A stretch of DNA of 5,156 nt from Anaerolineales bacterium (GCA_020432595.1 JAGQGA010000423.1:1-5156), one strand, 5' to 3'. Shown: positions 1-5,156, counted from the stretch's first letter. Notes: generated by a model not told the origin, from the sequence alone. Translations and numbers: made by a program.

Positions 1-792
1 CTCGCCCGCGCCGTTGCCACCAGCCTCGGCATTACCTTCAAGCGACTGCAATGCACCCCTGACCTGCTGCCCAATGACGTGACCGGCGTTTCAATCTTTG
101 ACCAGAAGGAGCAGGCGTTTACTTTTATCCCTGGCCCTGCCTTTAGCCACATTTTACTGGCCGACGAAATTAACCGCGCCACGCCGCGCACGCAATCGGC
201 GCTGCTGGAAGCGATGGGGGAGCGGCAGATTACGGTGGATGGGGTGACGCATCGGTTAAAACGGCCGTTTTTCCTCCTCGCCACACAAAACCCCGTTGAA
301 TACGAAGGCACCTTCCCCCTGCCCGAAGCCCAACTCGACCGCTTTTTCATGAAGCTCAGCCTCGGCTATTTGGATGAAGCCAGCGAAAGCCAAATGCTGC
401 TCAACCTGGGGCGGCAGCATCCCATTGACAGCCTTCAGCAGGTCGTAGACGGTCACCAAATCCCCGAACTTGCACGCACCATTTGGGATGTCCACATGGA
501 TGACACCTTGCGAAACTATATTGTTAAACTTGTTTTCGCTACACGCAATCACCCCGATCTACTGCTGGGGGCCAGCCCGCGTGGCAGCCATGCCCTCTAT
601 CGCGCTAGCCAGGCACTGGCAGCACTGGCCGGCCGTGACTACGTTCTCCCCGACGACATCAAACAGCTTGCCCGCCCCGTTTTGAGCCACCGCTGCCTGC
701 TCCACCCCGAAAGCGCCCTGCGTGGCCGCACCGTTGCCGCCATTCTTGACACCATTTTGCTGGAAACACCGCTGGAAATCGGTGATATATAA
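1..792 (+). CDS. MoxR-family AAA+ ATPase, 5'-truncated by window edge
   Basis: Frame 1 is open from the first base to the TAA at 790-792, giving 263 visible residues; the true start and the Walker A loop lie upstream of the window. The visible part begins LARAVA, the helix that follows Walker A in this family. Walker B is ILLADE (visible residues 51-56) followed by INRA; sensor 1 is ATQNP (94-98); the family segment GTFPLPEAQLDRF covers 103-115; the sensor-2-like GASPRGS covers 190-196 in the C-terminal lid. MoxR proteins are cytosolic chaperone-like ATPases, often paired with a DUF58/VWA partner that they help mature. Here the next gene on the same strand is a GcvT-like protein after a 238-bp gap, so no partner is seen downstream; one could lie upstream. 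A palindrome AACGGCCGTT lies in the coding sequence at 260-269 and encodes part of KRPF between Walker B and sensor 1. Family assignment is firm; the client is unknown. Confidence 0.93.
   Translation, partial: LARAVATSLGITFKRLQCTPDLLPNDVTGVSIFDQKEQAFTFIPGPAFSHILLADEINRATPRTQSALLEAMGERQITVDGVTHRLKRPFFLLATQNPVEYEGTFPLPEAQLDRFFMKLSLGYLDEASESQMLLNLGRQHPIDSLQQVVDGHQIPELARTIWDVHMDDTLRNYIVKLVFATRNHPDLLLGASPRGSHALYRASQALAALAGRDYVLPDDIKQLARPVLSHRCLLHPESALRGRTVAAILDTILLETPLEIGDI
260..269. repeat. AACGGCCGTT palindrome, copy 1 (intragenic)
   Basis: Perfect 10-bp palindrome, extended to 14 bp (AAAACGGCCGTTTT, 258-271). It lies inside the MoxR gene with its first base at codon position 2 (aaa cgg ccg ttt, K-R-P-F). 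By hand count, 201-259 has 27 G and 9 C, while 271-330 has 9 G and 27 C, so strand composition inverts at the site. Confidence 0.85.
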
Positions 793-852
793 CGATTTCG
801 GTAACTATACGGTGGAAAACCTGTGATATAAATGGTCATCATCCACATAAAC

Positions 853-892
853 AGCAGATTTTGGCAGATGGGCGCGGATTTTTAACGGCCGT
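853..892. repeat. 10-bp-phased GCRGAT array ending in the palindrome
   Basis: The segment divides into 10-base units AGCAGATTTT, GGCAGATGGG, CGCGGATTTT and TAACGGCCGT. The core GCRGAT recurs every 10 bases three times, and the fourth unit is the AACGGCCGTT palindrome. The array at 4571-4610 has the same period and a similar core, so both are probably copies of one dispersed intergenic repeat family. The array lies between the MoxR and GcvT-like genes. No open reading frame or stable hairpin other than the palindrome itself is apparent. Its role is unknown. Confidence 0.55.
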
Positions 893-893
893 T
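884..893. repeat. AACGGCCGTT palindrome, copy 2 (intergenic)
   Basis: Perfect palindrome closing the 10-bp-phased array. Upstream 851-883 has 11 G and 5 C; downstream 894-930 has 1 G and 17 C. This copy shows that the composition switch also occurs outside coding sequence. Confidence 0.85.
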
Positions 894-972
894 TCTCCCC
901 ACCACCTCATCAAACCACAAATAAGCATCCGGGTTTTGATCCGTGTCATTTTCCCCTTCCCCACACCCAACA

Positions 973-1001
973 TTGCCTCCCCCACCCCACTTTGGTACAC
1001 T
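973..1001 (+). promoter_or_regulatory. Candidate sigma-70-type promoter for the GcvT-like gene
   Basis: A -35-like TTGCCT (973-978) and a -10-like TACACT (996-1001) are separated by exactly 17 bases. Transcription would start near 1008, leaving a leader of about 20 bases before the ribosome binding site GAGG (1022-1025) and the ATG at 1031. Both hexamers deviate from consensus by two bases, so the call rests mainly on spacing and position. If right, it excludes the alternative TTG start at 992, which lies upstream of the predicted transcript. Confidence 0.5.
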
Positions 1002-1030
1002 GCCAGCCAACAACAATCAACGAGGTTTGT

Positions 1031-2236
1031 ATGCCACTTCCAACACCCTTTCACACCCGCACCGCCCCCCTGTGCGAAAGCCATAGCTGGCGCGACTGGT
1101 CTGGCTATCTCAGCCCCAGCATGTACGAACTCAGCTTCGAGCGCGAATATTGGGCCATCCGCAACGCCGCCGGAGTTATAGACATCTCCCCCCTTTTCAA
1201 ATATGACATCATCGGCCCCGATGCCGAAGCCATGCTCAACCGCACCGTCACCCGCGACATGCGCCGCTGCCGCGTCGGCCAAGTCTTCTACACCCCCTGG
1301 TGCGACGAAACGGGCGACATGCGCCACGATGGCAACATCATCCGCATCGCCGCCGACCATTTCCGCGTCACCACCGCCGACCCCATGCTGCGCTGGTTTG
1401 AAGATTGCGGCTACGGCATGGATGTCACCATAACCGATGTCTCCACCCGCTACGCCGCCCTGGCCCTGCAAGGCCCCAATTCCCGCGCTATCCTCAAGCA
1501 GCTCACTGCCAATCTCGACCTCGACACCCTGCGCTATTTCCGTATGGGCATGGGCATCATCAATGAACTTGAAGTGATGATCACCCGCACCGGCTTCACG
1601 GGTGATCTGGGGTATGAGCTTTGGGTCGAAGCCCAACACGCCGAAGCGTTGTGGGACAGCCTGATGCGCGTTGGCCGTGCCTATGGTCTGCTGCCCTTTG
1701 GCCTCACCGTGCTAGACATGGTGCGCGTGGAGGCGGGGCTGCTGTTGATTGAAGTAGACTACATTTCGTCTAACCATGCCGTCATTGACGGGCAAAAGTC
1801 GAACCCGTTGGAAGCGGGGCTGGGCTGGGCGGTCAATTTTGACAAAGGTGAGTTCATTGGCCGCAAACCGCTGTTGGCTGACCAGGAGCGCGGCCCGGAA
1901 TGGCAGTTTGTGGGGCTGGAGGTGGATTGGGCAGAGTTGGAACGACTGTGGGCGACGGTTGACTTGCGGCCAAAGGTGGTGTATCGCACTACGTCGCGGG
2001 AGTCGGTTCCGGTGTATCGTGGGGGGACAAACGGCCGTTTGCAAATCGGCCAAGCCACCAGCCACCTCTTCTCCCCTCTACTCAAAAAATACATCGCCCT
2101 TGCCACCCTCAAAACCCCCGATGCCACCATCGGCAGCGAAGTTGACCTCGAAATGACCGTCGAATACAGTCGCGTCCTTGCCAAAGCCCAAGTTGTTCAA
2201 CTGCCCTTCTTTAACCCTTCTCGTAAAAGAGAATGA
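1031..2236 (+). CDS. GcvT-like aminomethyltransferase-family protein (folate-binding)
   Basis: The 401-residue product has the GcvT architecture: an N-terminal AGVIDIS (47-53) in place of the usual GLFDVSH, LALQGPNS (144-151), RTGFTGDLGYE (186-196, matching the family RTGYTGEDGYE folate-site loop), DMVRVEAG (229-236), and a C-terminal barrel segment IGQATSHLFSP...KKYIALATL. Such proteins bind tetrahydrofolate and move a one-carbon unit from an amine, or from other methyl donors in relatives such as DmdA and LigM. No gcvH, gcvP or lipoyl partner is visible, and the usual GG(I/V)xDD motif reads GDMRHD (95-100), so it is probably not the glycine cleavage T protein itself. The ATG at 1031 is chosen over an upstream TTG (992) because GAGG sits five bases before it and the candidate -10 box overlaps the longer form. 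Codon choice shifts from NNC early, to NNG near 1700-2029, and back to NNC after the palindrome at 2030. It likely acts with the FAD oxidoreductases downstream; the substrate is unknown. Confidence 0.88.
   Translation: MPLPTPFHTRTAPLCESHSWRDWSGYLSPSMYELSFEREYWAIRNAAGVIDISPLFKYDIIGPDAEAMLNRTVTRDMRRCRVGQVFYTPWCDETGDMRHDGNIIRIAADHFRVTTADPMLRWFEDCGYGMDVTITDVSTRYAALALQGPNSRAILKQLTANLDLDTLRYFRMGMGIINELEVMITRTGFTGDLGYELWVEAQHAEALWDSLMRVGRAYGLLPFGLTVLDMVRVEAGLLLIEVDYISSNHAVIDGQKSNPLEAGLGWAVNFDKGEFIGRKPLLADQERGPEWQFVGLEVDWAELERLWATVDLRPKVVYRTTSRESVPVYRGGTNGRLQIGQATSHLFSPLLKKYIALATLKTPDATIGSEVDLEMTVEYSRVLAKAQVVQLPFFNPSRKRE
2030..2039. repeat. AACGGCCGTT palindrome, copy 3 (intragenic)
   Basis: Perfect palindrome, extended to 12 bp (AAACGGCCGTTT, 2029-2040), in the GcvT-like gene in codon phase 1 (N334-G335-R336), in a probable loop before the C-terminal IGQATS strand. 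Counts by hand: 1921-2029 has 47 G and 20 C; 2041-2150 has 16 G and 47 C. Synonymous usage flips at this point, from CTG/TTG leucines and GTG valines to CTC leucines and ACC/GCC codons. Confidence 0.85.
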
Positions 2237-2262
2237 GCAACCGAGGGCGCAATAATCCATGT

Positions 2263-2268
2263 TATAAT
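2263..2268 (+). promoter_or_regulatory. Candidate -10 box (TATAAT) of the DUF433-DUF5615-oxidoreductase operon
   Basis: A consensus TATAAT lies 23 bases before the ATG at 2292, in the 55-base gap after the GcvT-like stop. No good -35 is present at 17-18 bases upstream (the region reads AACCGAG). CCAT (2257-2260) and ATGG (2267-2270) form a short inverted repeat around the box, which could be an operator for autoregulation of a toxin-antitoxin operon, though it is too short to be convincing. A start near 2275 would give a leader of about 17 bases with only a weak ribosome binding site. Confidence 0.45.
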
Positions 2269-2291
2269 GGGCAAAAACAGAGACAAAAACT

Positions 2292-2642
2292 ATGAGTACA
2301 ATCACCATCGGGTTTGACACATTCTTAGACTTCGCCAATTCAGGCGAGATTCTATTAGCTGGCACACGCATTGGTCTGGAACAAGTTGTTGAGGCGTATG
2401 AATCAGGAGCTAGTGCCGAAGAAATTGCCTGGCGCTATCCCACAGCGGCCCTCGATCAAATCCACGCCGCCATTGCCTACTATCTCTCCCACAAGGAAGA
2501 GGTACAAACGTATATCAACCACCTCCAATCGGCCAGCAACACCGACCAACTCACGGCTGCACTCCGGCACAAGTTAGACCAACGGCATCAAATTCGGGTT
2601 AAAAACGGCCGTATTCACATTACCCCCTCCACCGCTTCATGA
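2292..2642 (+). CDS. DUF433-family antitoxin-like protein
   Basis: The 116-residue product carries a DUF433 domain, a small helix-turn-helix-like fold. Diagnostic segments are the strand and turn GEILLAGTRIGLEQVVEAYESGASAEEIAWRYP-like region at 18-50, with the GTRI signature at 24-27, followed by a helix AALDQIHAAIAYYL (52-65). Residues about 66-116 form a polar, helical C-terminal extension longer than a minimal DUF433 domain; in such pairs this part could contact the toxin (inference). DUF433 proteins are commonly found directly before DUF5615 PIN-like proteins and are treated as antitoxins that probably also bind their own promoter. The next gene starts inside this gene's stop (ATGA, 2639-2642), fitting translational coupling. 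A near-copy of the palindrome, ACGGCCGT, encodes N105-G-R. Confidence 0.85.
   Translation: MSTITIGFDTFLDFANSGEILLAGTRIGLEQVVEAYESGASAEEIAWRYPTAALDQIHAAIAYYLSHKEEVQTYINHLQSASNTDQLTAALRHKLDQRHQIRVKNGRIHITPSTAS
2605..2612. repeat. Degenerate palindrome copy (ACGGCCGT core)
   Basis: Eight-base palindromic core; the full 10-mer would read AACGGCCGTA, one base short of the exact motif. It lies near the 3' end of the DUF433 gene. Downstream 2613-2640 has 1 G and 13 C, but the upstream side is not clearly G-rich (2561-2604 has 9 G and 11 C), so only half of the usual polarity pattern is seen. Confidence 0.6.
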
Positions 2643-2995
2643 AACCACGCTTCCTGCTAGATGAAAACGTCGAATTAGCCGTGCAGCGACAATTACGCCG
2701 CCAAAACATCCAGATGGAGGTTCTGGCTGTTGGCGACAATAGTGCTCCCCCTCTCCGATCTTCCGATCCCGCTATCCTGCAATGGGTTGAAACCTCTGGA
2801 CACATCCTTGTCACCTGGGATCGGCGCACCATGCCAGAGCATATCGCTGATCACTACAATGCAGGTGGTCGGCTTCCCGGTGTCTTGCTCATTAGACACG
2901 GTACAACTTTAGGCCAAATCGTTGAAGCATTGCACCTGATTTGGGCTGCGGCTGATGCAGAAGAATATCAGGATACAGTGCAATACATTCCATGA
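2639..2995 (+). CDS. DUF5615-family PIN-like protein, probable toxin
   Basis: The 118-residue product matches the DUF5615 PIN-like family in length and layout: N-terminal strand FLLDENV with D8 (5-11), a central SSDPAILQWVE helix with D43, and the strand ILVTWDRRTM with D61 (56-65). These acidic residues are where PIN-type nucleases bind metal, so ribonuclease activity is expected from the family but not shown. The partner is the DUF433 protein encoded immediately upstream; the start codon overlaps its stop as ATGA. No ribosome binding site is visible before this ATG (the preceding bases are C-rich), so translation probably depends on coupling. The stop codon in turn overlaps the start of the FAD oxidoreductase gene, which is an unusual partner for a toxin gene. 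Confidence 0.85.
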   Translation: MKPRFLLDENVELAVQRQLRRQNIQMEVLAVGDNSAPPLRSSDPAILQWVETSGHILVTWDRRTMPEHIADHYNAGGRLPGVLLIRHGTTLGQIVEALHLIWAAADAEEYQDTVQYIP

Positions 2996-4569
2996 ATAAA
3001 AAATACGACGCAATCATAATCGGAGCCGGCCACAACGGTCTTACCTGCGCTGGCTATCTGGCTAAAGCTGGCAAAAAGGTGCTGGTGCTGGAAAAACGGT
3101 ACCTAGTTGGCGGGGCTACCGTCAGCGAAGAAATCGTGCCGGGCTTCAAATTCGCCACCTTTTCCTACCTCGTCAGCCTGCTGCGCTCAGAAGTCATCCA
3201 TGATTTGGAGCTAGTCAAACACGGGCTGCGAATGCTTCCCTTTGAAACCACCCTTGATCTAGCTGCCAACGGTGACTCCCTCTACCGCGAACCCGACCAT
3301 TATCGCACCTATCGCGCCATCGCCCGCTATTCCAAGCGGGATGCCGAGGCGTATGACGACTACAAGCTGATGATGCGCCACGTCATCCATGCCGTGCGCT
3401 ATCTGATGCACCACGCCCCGCCCAACATGGATTTTGATGCCAATCCGCAAGCGTTGATTGATTTGGCAAAACATTTAGGCACGGTGGACAAAGAGGTGCT
3501 GTATACGCTGATTCAGCTTCTCACCATCAGCGCCAACGATTTTCTTAGCCAATGGTTTGAAACCGACATCCTTAAGGCGGGCCTTGCCACCAGCGGCATG
3601 ATTGGCTCGATGGTCAGCCCCAAATCGCCGGGGTCGGGGCTGGTGCTGCTTGCTATGTACATGGGCGAGATTGACGGTGTGTATCGCACTTGGCGTTTTG
3701 CCAAGGGTGGCACCGGCGGCGTAGCCAATGCACTGGCGGGGGCGGTACAGGCATTTGGTGCCGAAATCCGCACCAACACTCCCGTTGCCCATCTGATGCG
3801 CCACGGCGACGAGGTGCGCGGCGTAGTGCTGGAAAGCGGCGAAGAACTCACGGCCGATGTCATTGTCTCCAGCCTGACCCCGCAAATGACTTATTTGAAG
3901 CTGGTGGGGGAGGAAGGGTTGCCCAGCGACCTTGTGCAGCAGGTGAAACGGTGGAACAGCTTCGGCTCCGCTTCCAAAATCAATCTGGCTCTGGATGGTA
4001 TCCCTGAGTTTAAGGCAATGCCGGGCTATGGGATGCACTTAGCCGGTGGCTTTAACACCAATGTCTCCATAGACTCCTTTGAACGGCTGTATGACACGGC
4101 CAAATATGGTGATTTTGAGCGGCATCTCTTTATTGATGGCGGCATTATCTCTTTTGCCGACCCGGATATGGCTCCGCCCGGCAAGCACGTCATGACCTGC
4201 TTTGTCATGTACACGCCCTATCATTTGCGGCAGGGAACATGGGATGAGCGGCGTGAGGAGTTGGGGGATGTAGTGGTGGACACGCTGGAACATTACATTC
4301 CCAATATTCGCCAGCTGATTGTGGGGCGGCAAATTAGCACGCCGCTGGATATTGAGCGACTCATTAATATGAGCGGGGGCAATATTTTTCAGGGTGAGCT
4401 GCGGCTGTCGCAAATGTTTATGATGCGGCCGGCCGCCGGTTATTCTGGCTACCAAACACCACTGCACAATTACTACATCTGCGGCTCCAGTGCCCACCCC
4501 AGCGGCGGTATCTCTGGCGCACCGGGACGACTGGCGGCTTTGCAGATTTTGGCGGATGGGGAGAAATAG
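2992..4569 (+). CDS. PYROXD2/phytoene-dehydrogenase-like FAD-dependent oxidoreductase
   Basis: The complete 525-residue flavoprotein starts with a dinucleotide-binding fold YDAIIIGAGHNGL (GxGxxG at 11-16), an acidic residue ending strand 2 (E34, for the FAD ribose), and LVGGATVSEEIVPGFKF (38-54), a block typical of the PYROXD2 branch of COG1233. The C-terminal FAD-binding block is YYICGSSAHPSGGISGAPGRLAALQIL (494-520). There is no signal peptide or clear membrane segment, so it is probably cytosolic or peripheral. Relatives desaturate, isomerise or oxidise hydrophobic or amine substrates; the substrate here cannot be read from sequence, and a carotenoid role is not implied since no crt genes are present. 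The ATG overlaps the toxin-like gene's stop (ATGA, 2992-2995) and has no visible ribosome binding site, so expression is probably coupled. A second, divergent member follows 44 bases after the stop. No AACGGCCGTT copy occurs in this gene. Confidence 0.92.
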   Translation: MNKKYDAIIIGAGHNGLTCAGYLAKAGKKVLVLEKRYLVGGATVSEEIVPGFKFATFSYLVSLLRSEVIHDLELVKHGLRMLPFETTLDLAANGDSLYREPDHYRTYRAIARYSKRDAEAYDDYKLMMRHVIHAVRYLMHHAPPNMDFDANPQALIDLAKHLGTVDKEVLYTLIQLLTISANDFLSQWFETDILKAGLATSGMIGSMVSPKSPGSGLVLLAMYMGEIDGVYRTWRFAKGGTGGVANALAGAVQAFGAEIRTNTPVAHLMRHGDEVRGVVLESGEELTADVIVSSLTPQMTYLKLVGEEGLPSDLVQQVKRWNSFGSASKINLALDGIPEFKAMPGYGMHLAGGFNTNVSIDSFERLYDTAKYGDFERHLFIDGGIISFADPDMAPPGKHVMTCFVMYTPYHLRQGTWDERREELGDVVVDTLEHYIPNIRQLIVGRQISTPLDIERLINMSGGNIFQGELRLSQMFMMRPAAGYSGYQTPLHNYYICGSSAHPSGGISGAPGRLAALQILADGEK

Positions 4570-4570
4570 A

Positions 4571-4610
4571 ACGCGGACAAACGCGGACGAACGCGGATAA
4601 AAACGGAAAG
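4571..4610. repeat. 10-bp tandem array (ACGCGGAYRA) in the intergenic gap
   Basis: Four consecutive 10-base units are ACGCGGACAA, ACGCGGACGA, ACGCGGATAA and the diverged AAACGGAAAG. The first three differ from one another at only one or two positions. The period and the GCGGAY core match the array at 853-892, and both arrays end in an AACGG element; here the second half of the palindrome is missing. The last unit supplies the purine-rich GGAAAG (4605-4610), the likely ribosome binding site for the next gene, so the repeat appears to have been co-opted for translation. Confidence 0.7.
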
Positions 4611-4613
4611 AAT

Positions 4614-5156
4614 ATGAGCAATAACTATGATGTCATTGTAATCGGGGCTGGGCACAACGGGCTGATTGCGGCTCATGCTTTGGCAAAGGCGGGGAAGTCG
4701 GTGTTGGTAGTGGAGCAGCGGGGGCAAGATGAGGAGATTTTCCCTGGCTTTCGGCTGGCGTTGGGGGTGGATGATGATGCGGGGCTGCTGCGGCAGTCGG
4801 TAATTGATGCGTTAGGATTGGTGGAGAAAGGGGTGGTGTTTGTAGAGCCGGAAGTAACGGCGTTTGCTCCGCAGCTTAACGGCCGTTCTCTCACCCTCCA
4901 CCGCAACATCCAACAATCTATTGCCAGCATCGCCGCCCATTCCACCCATGATGCCGGCCGTTTTGCCGCGTGGCGAGAGAAAATTGGGCAATTAACGGCC
5001 GTTCTCGATCCCCACCTCCAGCAAACCCCCACCCTCGAACAAATGGGAACCCTGCTGCTGGGGCAGCCCGAACTGGTGCGCTACGCCAACGTCTCCGCTC
5101 GTGAAACACTCGATTGGTGGTTTGAGAACGACGCGCTCAAAGGGCTGCTGGCAAGC
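4614..5156 (+). CDS. Second PYROXD2-like FAD oxidoreductase, 3'-truncated by window edge
   Basis: The frame is open from ATG 4614 to the last base, giving 181 residues with no stop; the rest lies beyond the window. The N-terminus YDVIVIGAGHNGLIAAHALAKAGKSVLVVEQR has the GxGxxG at 11-16 and E34, and is clearly paralogous to the upstream oxidoreductase. The following block reads GQDEEIFPGFRL, lacking about six residues including the GG of LVGGATVSEEIVPGFKF, so FAD contacts or activity may differ. Later matches to the first protein include LLRQSVIDALGLVEKGV. The start is supported by GGAAAG four bases upstream, from the repeat array. Two palindromes lie in the gene and encode N89-G-R and T128-A-V. 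The gene probably belongs to the same operon (44-base gap, no promoter seen). The two proteins might form a heteromer or act in sequence; this is inference. Confidence 0.88.
   Translation, partial: MSNNYDVIVIGAGHNGLIAAHALAKAGKSVLVVEQRGQDEEIFPGFRLALGVDDDAGLLRQSVIDALGLVEKGVVFVEPEVTAFAPQLNGRSLTLHRNIQQSIASIAAHSTHDAGRFAAWREKIGQLTAVLDPHLQQTPTLEQMGTLLLGQPELVRYANVSARETLDWWFENDALKGLLAS
4878..4887. repeat. AACGGCCGTT palindrome, copy 4 (intragenic)
   Basis: Perfect palindrome in codon phase 1 (N89-G90-R91) of the second oxidoreductase. Hand counts: 4821-4877 has 23 G and 9 C; 4888-4950 has 6 G and 30 C. The right flank TTCTC is shared with copy 5. Confidence 0.85.
4994..5003. repeat. AACGGCCGTT palindrome, copy 5 (intragenic)
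   Basis: Perfect palindrome 116 bases after copy 4, in another codon phase (first base at codon position 3; T128-A-V encoded). Upstream 4961-4993 has 11 G and 5 C; downstream 5004-5060 has 9 G and 26 C. Both copies 4 and 5 read TTAACGGCCGTTCTC over 15 bases. Confidence 0.85.

Noticed and set aside
746..751. Perfect TTGACA (-35 consensus) near the end of the MoxR gene
   Set aside because: It lies within coding sequence (Leu-Asp-Thr) and no -10-like hexamer is found 16-18 bases downstream (CCGCTG).
782..830. Direct repeat GTGATATA at 782-789 and 823-830
   Set aside because: An eight-base A/T-rich repeat with no other shared flank is compatible with chance; no element boundaries or transposase are nearby.
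992..1030. Upstream TTG start for the GcvT-like protein, adding 13 residues
   Set aside because: The extension has no family similarity, has no ribosome binding site, and overlaps the candidate -10 box; the ATG at 1031 has GAGG at proper spacing.
839..1639. Long reverse-strand open frame (266 codons) opposite the GcvT-like gene
   Set aside because: It is antisense to a gene with clear family motifs, shows low-complexity Ala/Gly/Val-rich translation from the complementary codon bias, and has no recognisable domain.
2218..2233. Possible hairpin TTCTC-GTAAAA-GAGAA at the end of the GcvT-like gene
   Set aside because: The stem is only five base pairs, mostly A/T, ends immediately before the stop codon and lacks a following T-run, so it is not a convincing terminator.
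3475..4038. Reverse-strand open frame (187 codons) inside the first oxidoreductase gene
   Set aside because: It is a shadow of the well-supported forward gene, with no motif and no start signal.

Overview
The window is a bacterial chromosome segment in which every gene reads on the + strand. Gene content (a MoxR ATPase, a GcvT-like folate enzyme, a DUF433/DUF5615 pair, PYROXD2-like flavoproteins), moderate-to-high G+C and the intergenic repeat style suggest a member of the Chloroflexota (Anaerolineae/Caldilineae type). This placement is inference; no rRNA or other phylogenetic marker is present.

Layout. 1-792: the 3' part of a MoxR-family AAA+ ATPase, cut by the window's left edge. 793-1030: an intergenic region with a 10-bp-phased repeat array that runs into an AACGGCCGTT palindrome, then a good candidate promoter. 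1031-2236: a GcvT-like aminomethyltransferase-family protein. 2237-2291: a short gap with a TATAAT box. 2292-2642 and 2639-2995: a DUF433 antitoxin-like protein and a DUF5615 PIN-like toxin candidate, overlapping by ATGA. 2992-4569: a complete PYROXD2/phytoene-dehydrogenase-like FAD oxidoreductase, again overlapping the preceding gene by ATGA. 4570-4613: a second 10-bp-phased repeat array. 4614-5156: the start of a second, divergent flavoprotein of the same family, cut by the right edge.

How the genes may work together. The GcvT-like protein and two adjacent FAD oxidoreductases resemble, as separate polypeptides, the parts fused in dimethylglycine and sarcosine oxidases (FAD oxidase plus folate-binding GcvT domain). 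A tetrahydrofolate-linked oxidative demethylation or one-carbon module is therefore a reasonable hypothesis, with unknown substrate. The toxin-antitoxin-like pair sits between them and is fused translationally to the first oxidoreductase gene, which is unusual.

The most striking signal is at DNA level. The 10-bp palindrome AACGGCCGTT occurs five times exactly (plus one 8-bp core), both in genes and between them, and in all three reading phases. At every exact copy the + strand changes from G-rich before the site to C-rich after it, even in the middle of a gene, where synonymous codon choice flips. The pattern is that of a highly iterated palindrome (compare cyanobacterial HIP1), with a polarity switch centred on the site.
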